This document shows positions 56,712-64,000 of a DNA stretch of 64,000 nucleotides, piece after piece; within the stretch, counting starts at the first letter, position 1, and every line of letters starts with the position of its first letter. Position numbers and translations under genes: made by a program. Source of the stretch: Lepidonotus clava (taxonomy: Eukaryota; Annelida; Polychaeta; Phyllodocida; Polynoidae); the NCBI GenBank assembly GCA_936440205.1, contig OW387149.1, positions 15,582,114-15,646,113 on the forward strand. The letters are read 5' to 3'. Under the pieces are notes generated by a model that did not search any database, was not told where the DNA came from, and saw only the letters and a list, made by a program, of their open reading frames with translations.

Positions 56712-57001
56712 GTAGTTCTATCAGTAGAAAATAGTTCTGCTTGTTTGGTTAAAAATTTCCTTTAATATTTTGCAAGTGCTTGATATATTTGATATCTAAC
56801 CGACCCATGTGGAGGACCTTGATGGGTTTATCAACCCTCACTGTGTCAGGTATATCAGCCCTCGGGTGGCCCTGGGGGCCCTGCCCCGAGGCTGATAACT
56901 CATTCGGCTGATGGTCCATTTTGGAGTCCCTTCCTGATTGGTCACATCTGTTTATTATACAAGCTGGGCACTTTTTATGGTTGTTACCACAGGCGCGGAT
57001 T

Positions 57002-57109
57002 TTACATGAAAAAATCCAAAGTTGGCCAAAAATAGGGGGGGGCACGCCTGGCACACCCCATGCCCCACGACCCCTATTTTTGGCCAACTTTGGATTTTTT
57101 TCATGTAAA
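57002..57109. repeat. Long hairpin with 36-bp arms
   Basis: TTACATGAAAAAATCCAAAG continues into TTGGCCAAAAATAGGGG, and the whole stretch is repeated inverted at 57071-57109 with a loop of about 33 bp rich in G and C. CAGGCGCGGAT just upstream resembles a hAT-like end, so this may be a foldback derivative of that family. Confidence 0.8.
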
Positions 57110-57974
57110 CTTCCTGCACCCTCCCTCCCTTTTTCAAAATCCTATAAATAGATGGGCAAAATAATTATCATGGGGAATGGGACTTAGCCTATATAAGCAA
57201 ATTTAAAATGACAGCCATCGAACAATTATACTTGGGACACGCGATTTATCTTAACTCAACATGGGATATGGATATCCCCTTAAACCCAACATGATACACG
57301 GAATCACCCAATCCAGAGTCCAGTAGAGATTCCCTTAAGTACTTAAAAGTAATGTCACAATGGAATAAGTAACTTTAAGTTAAAAAAGAGTTCTGTTTTA
57401 GAACTTTATGACCGTTATTTCATTGTCCAATTTCATAATTCGTTACTTTATGAAGGAATGAGTGTTTGCATTCCCAATGAATAAAAGACCTGGGCACTGT
57501 CAAATGAAGAATCCTAAAAAAATATTAACAGATTATTTACATAGGAAAAAATGTTTCTTTTATTAAACATGGCATCTTGAGTTAGTAAATAAAGCAATAT
57601 CAGGAGCGTGCCATGGCCTTTTGATTTCATTATGAGCTTTGACAAGACTAGTTTTCAATCCAATAAGTTGCGTCTTATTTGAGTTAATTTACCACGATGA
57701 ACCTACTAAAGAGCACCATGTGCTGTGTTCTTATTTAATATCAAATTAACTATTGCAATTTAATAGCTGCCATTGTTGGCTTTAAACTACTAGAATCAAC
57801 ACCACGACAGAGGCATTTCATATATTTCACTGCTATAATAATGACATTGCAGGGGGTCAAAGATGCAAAGTACTATGATACTTTGACATTTCTTAAGGTA
57901 AGCACTGCAAGATACATTGTGATAAAAAAGAGACATGGATACATGACGTTTCTTTTATCCAACATGCGACAGTA
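57110..57974. other. Unassigned intergenic sequence
   Basis: No gene or repeat is recognised. Confidence 0.4.
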
Positions 57975-58879
57975 CACTGTTAAAACAAGTGTTTAGAACC
58001 TAAACATTTTCCTAAACACTTCGGTGCATCCAGTTTTGGAACACTTTATTTCCCTAAACATGTTTAGAATTATCGGTATTTAGGGTTAAGTGTTTAGAAA
58101 TGTGTGATGTTTAGCTGTTTAACCATGAAGTGTTTAGGTCCTCAAGGTGTTTAGAATCAAAATGCTTATGCTTTTTTATGTTTAGCTGCTAAGTGTTTAG
58201 AAAACTATGATGTTTAGGTGTTTATGAAGTATTTAGGTCTTCAAGATGTTTAGGGTTAGGTGTTAAGTTAAACAGTAATATACCGTAACATGTACAGTGT
58301 ACTTTCATTCTTAAGGATGAAAACCATTTTAAATTTAACAATAATATACCGTAGTGTGTAAAAAAAACACATAGATCTTACATGTAAAACACTGCTATGG
58401 TACTATGCCATTTAGTTTACACCAGATATAATGTTAACAGCATTGAAAGTTTTATTTTTCCTGTAATCACACTACAGGATCATTGAGCCAATAACCACAT
58501 ATGTCCTTCCTTCTTGGTTTAGCCTTGCATGGATTGTTTGATTGTTGGAGGTAAAACCTTGAGGGGTATAGCTGATAAAGTTCTTGTACTAAAAAGGTGT
58601 CTATATGTTAATCCTACTAAAAAGGTGTTTTAAAACATTTTGTAAATGTTTTAGGGATGTTTTGGTTGGTTGACCATACCTAGAATAGCAGGCCAATGAA
58701 GTGATTATCCTAATGACGCTACAAAAACTTAAAAATCTAACATTTTTAATCACAAAGTTCCAAATTCCAAAGTGTATGAAAAAACTACTTTACTAATCAT
58801 GGCCAAAAATATGGAGGGCGTGTGGCAAACCACTCATAGTACAACTACTTCATAGTAGTATTTTGGTAACTTCAGTAGC

Positions 58880-58943
58880 CGAGAATTGAACCCTGGGCCC
58901 CTCACATATGAAGCCTATGCTCTACCACTGAGCTATGGAGGCC
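58880..58943 (-). other. tRNA-like pol III boxes (pseudo-tRNA or SINE head), copy 1
   Basis: Read on the minus strand, GCCTCCATAGCTCAGTGGTA resembles a tRNA 5' half with a full A box, and GGTTCAATTCT a B box 40 bp further on. The anticodon stem does not pair, so this is not a functional tRNA gene. It may be the head of a tRNA-derived SINE that became part of the element core. The first half is close to tRNA-Thr of animals, judged from memory. Confidence 0.6.
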
Positions 58944-59102
58944 TGTAGGTAGACATTGCCCAGCTTTGCTACTTAACTGAATAAGTAGGGGTATGAGAGA
59001 ACTGAACTATTGTCTGTCACACCAACATGATGGTGAATACCTGTATAGTAGTACTGATCCTACTCATTGGTGCTGACTATGCCAGTGTACACTGCATGCA
59101 GT

Positions 59103-59175
59103 CCAAGTTAGCTCAGTTGGTTAGGCTTCTACCTTGAATGTAAAGAATGTGGGTTCTAATCCCAAAGTGTCCATT
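59103..59175 (+). other. Second tRNA-like segment, present in copy 1 only
   Basis: TTAGCTCAGTTGGTTAG (A box) and TGGGTTCTAATCCCA (T arm with B box) lie at tRNA-like spacing on the plus strand. The acceptor and anticodon stems do not form. In the related copy at 63780 this stretch is missing: GATCC is followed directly by the AGTATACAATTGA-type sequence. It is therefore an insertion here or a loss there. Confidence 0.5.
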
Positions 59176-59435
59176 TTTCTTTTCCATAGTATACAATTGA
59201 TATTATGTGTTTAGATTCTAAACATATCTCATTCAAAACATGGTTAGAGGTTACAAGTGTTTAGCTTTTAAACACAACTAATGTTATGCGTTTAGATTAT
59301 AAACATAGTTAACCCACATATGTTTAGAAGTTACAAGTGTTTAGGTTTTAAACAGATATGGTTTAATGTATTTAGATTATAAACATGTTTATGCCCTTAA
59401 CACATTTAAATTCTAAACACCATTTTAACAGTGTA

Positions 59436-60611
59436 GGAACCTCCATTCAAACCCTGGCCATTTGCATATAATGTATAAGGACATACCAAATGTGGCGAAT
59501 TCGATATACCTTATTTAACCTCTACTAATATTGTACCCTTTGCAGTTATTAGTCCTCTTATCTCATTTTCCCCATTTCATATCACCATATAAGCATGGTG
59601 ATAAATGTAATACATATTATTGGGTTCTATCTTAAACTAATATACTGTAATTATCATATATATTTATAAGCTTCCTATTGAATTAGCGACGGGACGCCAA
59701 AACTGTAAATTGAAGTGGTTATTCAGAGATATAGCAAGCTGCTATTGTACTATTTTTGCTATAAATTCTGAAGGAAAATGTCCGAAGTAGAATTATGCAA
59801 GTGCCAAATTCTCACAACGTAGAACGCTTTGCATGAGTGTGCTTTGTTCGAATCCAATACACTCATCTCAGGCTATATCCCATTAGAGTAATTATATGTA
59901 CATCACAATACATCCGCGATCCAATAATTGAAATCATTCATTTTTGATCAGCCCGTGGGAGCAGACTGCAGCTATATATAAACACATCACCAACCCAAAT
60001 CCCAAAATGACATTCCAATGTTTTCCAATATGCCCTCCCTTTCCATATCCCTGACCTATTTGCTCCCATAGTAATATACTCTACCCCTTTCTCCCATCCT
60101 CGCCAAACGACCAACCCTAAACGACCCCCTTGTGAATTTGCCATTCCGTCAGTGTTTATTTAGTCCACAGTAGTACCGAGAATCCCCTGTAGATGGCGCA
60201 AGTGGTGATGGATCAGTGCCCCTCCTGTGGTGGAGATTTCTTCTTCCGCTTCCGGTTGTACATCACAGATAAGTGCCTCCCATTGATCTCAGCAGGTGGC
60301 GTTACACACTTCCGGTTAGCGCGTCTTTTATTTTCCTGACAACCCTTGTCCTCTTAACTTGTTCTGCTTCGTTTATCTTGCTCCACATACCCATCTACTT
60401 TATGGGGTTATAGCTCTTTTCGTTTATCAGAAAATTTGTAGGTGTGTGTACATTTTTTAGACCTTCACTGTAAATCATTGCTTATCCATAGCTTGCTGCA
60501 TAAAAGCATCACAACCGCGAGAGTAATCGTTGTGCAGAACCATCATTTTTTAACCTTAGGAATGATCCCTTTAGAATGCATTTCTTTAGAATGAAAATTC
60601 TGCCATATACG
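59436..60611. other. Unassigned sequence with promoter-like motifs
   Basis: At 60186-60200 CCTGTAGATGGCGCA fits the CTCF core well. CTTCCGG ETS-type words occur at about 60249 and 60310. A 48-residue frame (60193-60339) begins MAQVVMDQCPSCGG but has no partner exon or known domain. No gene is called. Confidence 0.35.
60186..60200 (+). promoter_or_regulatory. CTCF-like binding site
   Basis: CCTGTAGATGGCGCA agrees with CCASYAGRKGGCRSY at about 13 of 15 positions. A second weaker match, CAGCAGGTGGCGTT, lies about 100 bp downstream. It lies outside recognised repeats. Confidence 0.35.
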
Positions 60612-60766
60612 AGACGGGTTTAGAGGGCAGTTCATAGGGCATGCGCCCCCCTTTTTTTGGACCAAATTTTGATTATTTTAATGTAAAACTCAAGACTTTG
60701 GAGGGCTGGCTGGATTTATTTTTAATATGTGCGCCCCCCTTTCCAAAATTCCTGGATCCACCCCTG
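60612..60766. mobile_element. hAT-like relative, worn
   Basis: The right end CCTGGATCCACCCCTG is canonical for the family. Two GCGCCCCCCTTT words occur inside, and the left end is poorly preserved. The TTTTGATTATTTTAATGTAAAAC stretch, quoted here only by its first bases TTTTGATTATTTTAATG, echoes the arms of the 57002 hairpin. Confidence 0.5.
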
Positions 60767-60779
60767 ATATATATATATA

Positions 60780-60900
60780 TATCTTTTATTTATTAACCAC
60801 AATCATCACAAGGATGTTCTTCCATGTAGGTGAACAGACAAATCAATCATAACGTTATACAATAATACAAGTAGCTCATTTTATATAGTAGGTTATAAGT
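60780..60900 (-). mobile_element. Probable non-LTR retrotransposon 3' end fragment
   Basis: TTTTATTTATTAACCACAAT followed by GGATGTTCTTCCATGTAGGT is related to the stretch at 61499-61560. Read on the minus strand both end in GGTTAATAAATAAAA-type tails, suggesting truncated copies of one LINE or SINE family. Confidence 0.4.
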
Positions 60901-61498
60901 ACTATCGACACCCGCTCACTTAAGCGGCCATATTCAGGTACTTAAGGGTGTATGTATGCAGTATCCCATCAACTATGAGAATCATTTTGCAATTGTAAAA
61001 ACCACTTTAGACAGGACTGCAATTTATAAATAAAAAATCAGATGAAAAGAGCTCTTATTAAAGACACTTTCTAGGCTGTCTTATAATTATGTGAATCATG
61101 CAGATGGTAAAGCTGCCTCTCCTTTTGATTTATCCCATGCTATAAAACAAAGGTTATGAGGTTCCCTTCTTCATAGAAATGATGGTACCGACTACAAATT
61201 GTCCGGAATAAGGCTTTTATCAACCTCATCTATCTTCATTAACGCTTCTAATCCCAGTGGGCCTGAGGATTTGGCACTTAAGATAATGGTTCTTAGAAAT
61301 TAAAAGTATAATCTCTGTTTCACCATAATGTCTAGCTCATGAATTTCAGCTTTGTGGGAGTAACTTCTATACCTGATTTTATTCTCTCATACTATAGACT
61401 GCGAAATACGTCTGCCTTAATAATTATACTGATAAATTGAAAACAAGTTTCTTTCACTTTTCTCCTTTTCTTAAACCTTCATTTTCATCATTATCTTT

Positions 61499-62020
61499 TT
61501 TTTATTATTATTAACCATACTCACTCATAAGAATGATCTTCCGTATAGGTACAAACAACATAATTATAATAAAGTACACAAAGTAAAGTTAGTTATATCT
61601 GAACTTACTATGTCTTGTATCTGAGATCAGAATCCAAGACAATAGTATTATAGCATATCAATAAAGTTCAAAGATGGTCACATAATTTGAACAATACATA
61701 GAAAATGTCAACAGTTATAGGACAATTCCCACATAATCGGTAGTCCATACTGCAAATTATGCATGATGGGTCAATAGTCATAAATCTGGTCTTCAACATA
61801 ACAATATACAAGTAAGATAACTTAGGTACAAACAATGCAATAATAAAAAAGTACTCAAAGCAGAGTTAATCATATCACAATTTACTATGTCTTGTATCTG
61901 AGATCAGAATCCAAGACAATAGTATTATAGCATATCAATAAAGTTCAAAGATGGACACATAATTTAAACAATACATAGAAAATGTCAACAGTTATAGGAC
62001 AATTCCCACACAATCATTCT
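61499..62020 (-). repeat. Retroelement tail plus 277-bp tandem duplication
   Basis: A tail-like TTTTTATTATTATTAACCAT starts the segment. From about 61533 a block with GTACAAACAA, CTTGTATCTGAGATCAGAAT and GACAATTCCCACA occurs twice, 277 bp apart and over 90 percent alike by eye. The duplication is within a sequence that is otherwise unidentified. Confidence 0.7.
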
Positions 62021-62057
62021 GTATCCTGCATCTATTAGAGCCCTGTATGGTGAGGTA

Positions 62058-62592
62058 AGGATGTCGGATATCGAATTTTAAGAAATTGTCATGTCACCTA
62101 ACATTGTCTCTCAGAAATAACAATGTCCCGCGTCAAATTTGATAAATGACTGTGTCCCACTCTAAAATTTAAGAAACGCTCCTGACTCCTGTCATTGTTC
62201 TTTAAGAATGCCTATGTTGCAGATCAAATTTAAAAAGCAACCGTGTCGTGCTGTTGAATTTGAAGGTCTTAACGCTATAGTCTCAACTCAATTGTGTGTT
62301 GTAAGCCTTCGTTTTCCAACATATTCACTTTTCGTCTGATTGCAAATCATCTGCTCACTCAGATAAGATATTAAATCTATATATGGGACCAGACCCATAA
62401 AATCGACACGGCAACATGGCCAATTTTAAGCCTAATGACATGCGACAGAGCCTATTCTTAAATTCGACACTGCAACACAGTCAATTCTTAAAATCGACAA
62501 ATGACATAGCCCTAGGGACAACGACAAAACTCTTTAGATTATAACGACATGCGACATGGCTATTTCTTAAATTCGACATGCGACATCGGGAT
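62058..62592. mobile_element. Foldback element with multi-unit GACATGCGACA arms
   Basis: The left arm (62058-62275) has several diverged units carrying ATGTC, CGTGTC and TTTAAGAAA words. The right arm (62386-62592) has the same units inverted (TTCTTAAATTCGACA, ACATGCGACATGG). A unique middle of about 110 bp separates them. Arms made of degenerate tandem units are typical of Foldback-type transposons. A single-arm relative lies at 21770-21975. Confidence 0.7.
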
Positions 62593-62898
62593 CCCCCTTT
62601 ATGCGAATTGCCGACTGCCAATAAGCCAAGCAAATTTAATACACTGGGTTGCAATGCATCATTTCAATCTGGTTAATTATCAGTTTGATCTGATAATTAA
62701 TGTCGCAGAACATCCTTGTAACGTACCAGAATGTTATTAGAACACCCCAGAAAGTGGCAGTTACAACGACAATTGGCTGGAATTGTGCAAACGAAATGGT
62801 CCTCTTCCCTTGAATGGAAACTGTGTAGTGGGCTGCAACGCTTGGCTGGGTTGCTACTTCACATTATTGGCACTGACCTCAGGTCTTATACATACCCA

Positions 62899-63969
62899 CA
62901 CTGTTAAAAAAAACCGTCAAATTTACTATAAAATACTGGCAACTATGTTGCCAAACTTTTACCGCAAATTTAATGGATGACCTTAGTTACTGGTGACCGT
63001 ATTTTTTTTACAGGTGAACACAATTTAAGTTAAACAGTGTACTTTCATTCTTATAGAAGAAAACCGTATAAATTCAACAATAACATACCATAATATGTAA
63101 AGAAAAATGTAGATTTTATGGTGAAACACTGCTATGATACTCTGCCATACAGTTTAAACTGGATGTAATGTTAACAGCATTGAAAGTTTTATTTTCCCTG
63201 TAATCACACTGAAGGATAATTTGGCCAGTAACCAAGTATGTCATTCCTTCTTGGTTTAGCCTTGCATGGGTTGTTTGATTGTTGGAGGTAAAACCTACAG
63301 GGCTATAGCTGATAAAGTCCTTGTACTAAAAAGGTGTCTACATGTTAATCCTACCGAAAAGGTGTTTAAAAACATTATGTAAATGTTCTAGGGGTATTCT
63401 AATTGGTTTGCCATATCAAAAATAGCAGGCCATTGAGGTGATTATCTTAATGACGCTACAAAAACTTAAAAATCAAACATTTTAATCATAAAGTTCCAAA
63501 TTCCTAAGTTTATGAAAAAACTATTTTACTAATCATGGCCAAAAATATGGAGGGCATGTTGCAAACCACTACTACTGATAGTACCACTACTGCATAGTAG
63601 TAATTACCTGACTAGCCAAGGATCGAACCTTGGACCTCTCACATATGAAGCTCTACCACTAAGCTATGGAGGCCTGTGGGGAGACAAAGCCCAGCTGTGG
63701 TACTTAACTGAATAAGTAGGGGTATGAGAGTACTGACCTAATGTCTGTCTAATGTTGAACACCTGTATAGTAGTACTGATCCATACCAGTATACAATTGA
63801 TTACGGCATATTACTGTATATTATTGTGAGAGAAATGTCAGTAATAAATACAGTTATATACTGTTAATTGCAATGATATTATGGTAGATGGCTGTAAAAT
63901 AAAATACGGTATTATACTGTCAAGGTTTACAGTATATAACTGTCAAAATTACTTGGTTTTTTAACAGTG
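62899..63969. mobile_element. Family H DNA element with ACAGTATA-type subterminal repeats
   Basis: The ends CACTGTTAAAA and TTTTAACAGTG match those at 57975-59433, with CA beside both ends. The core (about 63020-63790) aligns with the other copy (TTGTTTGATTGTTGGAGGTA, TGACGCTACAAAAACTTAAA). Its subterminal DNA differs: instead of GTTTAG words it has TACAGTATATA, TACGGTATTATA and TACTGT words. Confidence 0.85.
63610..63676 (-). other. tRNA-like pol III boxes (pseudo-tRNA or SINE head), copy 2
   Basis: The minus strand reads GCCTCCATAGCTTAGTGGTA and, after a shortened middle, GGTTCGATCC, a perfect pol III B box. The A-to-B spacing fits a tRNA promoter. It corresponds to the pseudo-tRNA at 58880-58943 in the related element. 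Confidence 0.6.
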
Positions 63970-64000
63970 CAGGCAAGCAGCAATATAATGGGCATGTTCT

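Larger units (their letters stand above)
57975..59433. mobile_element. Family H DNA element with GTTTAG subterminal repeats
   Basis: CACTGTTAAAA at the left and TTTTAACAGTG at the right are exact inverted ends, with TA on both sides as a dinucleotide target duplication. Within about 300 bp of each end, GTGTTTAG and CTAAACA words recur in both orientations, including TTTAGGGTTAGG near 58250. The central part (about 58265-59070) is shared with 62899-63969 and contains tRNA-like boxes on the minus strand. No transposase is present. Confidence 0.85.

Noticed and set aside
58240-58265. Interstitial telomere repeat (TTTAGGGTTAGG)
   Set aside because: It is only two units long and is explained as part of the GTTTAG subterminal words of the family H element.
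58880-58943. A functional tRNA gene
   Set aside because: The A and B boxes fit, but the anticodon stem does not pair and the segment lies inside a mobile element core present in a second copy.
59103-59175. A functional tRNA gene on the plus strand
   Set aside because: The T arm forms, but the acceptor and anticodon stems do not, and the D arm lacks its closing bases.
60193-60339. A 48-residue frame beginning MAQVVMDQCPSCGG
   Set aside because: A CPSC pair alone is not a zinc domain, the frame ends in a stop without a donor, and the start overlaps a CTCF-like site that explains the sequence equally well.

Overview
The window is AT-rich, repeat-packed DNA from a eukaryotic (metazoan) genome. 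Nothing bacterial is visible: there are no operons, and the open frames are short except where they belong to mobile elements. A Ngaro/DIRS-order tyrosine-recombinase retrotransposon, a Jockey/CR1-superfamily LINE, many short TTAA-bounded elements, hAT-like fragments, tRNA-like pol III boxes and CTCF-, YY1- and ETS-like sites together fit an aquatic invertebrate animal, perhaps a deuterostome such as an echinoderm, hemichordate or lancelet. That placement is inference and no single feature proves it. No complete host protein gene was recognised. The best host-gene hints are a candidate first coding exon at 47823-47869 (+) and a weak possible exon at 12943-13182 (-).

Layout. 1-7.5 kb: a terminal-inverted-repeat (TIR) element of family W, a 68-copy CCCCT array, a GT microsatellite, a family U element, a TTAA/T2-type element, a TTAA foldback and one arm of a composite foldback. 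9-13 kb: two inverted copies of a dispersed repeat, a TTAA-type element next to a perfect-looking hairpin, and a second T2-type element. 15.4-17.2 kb: a 5'-truncated LINE. 18-21.2 kb: four more TIR elements. 22.2-24.6 kb: a G-rich tract followed by the most unusual structure of the window, 26 copies of an 18-bp motif in eight orientation-switching clusters. Five consecutive inter-cluster gaps are 148, 148, 148, 147 and 153 bp, yet the gap sequences look unrelated. 25-48 kb: scattered TIR elements, a 635-bp composite palindrome at 29.1-29.7 kb, a GC-rich 12-bp tandem array inside one foldback, and two repeat-poor stretches (42.4-42.9 and 44.2-45.7 kb) that look like non-coding regulatory DNA. 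49.5-55.3 kb: a whole-looking Ngaro-type element sitting inside an older TTAA-bounded element. 55.4-64 kb: hAT-like fragments, more TTAA elements, a hairpin, and two related DNA elements that share a core with tRNA-like boxes but have different subterminal repeats.

The only genes seen to work together are those of the Ngaro-type element (gag-like protein, reverse transcriptase/RNase H, tyrosine recombinase). Everything else is non-autonomous mobile DNA, satellites or unexplained sequence. Three small TTAA families share a similar TIR core (CCATAYYCCACTAKGC-like), suggesting related mobilising enzymes. No transposase gene for them lies in the window.
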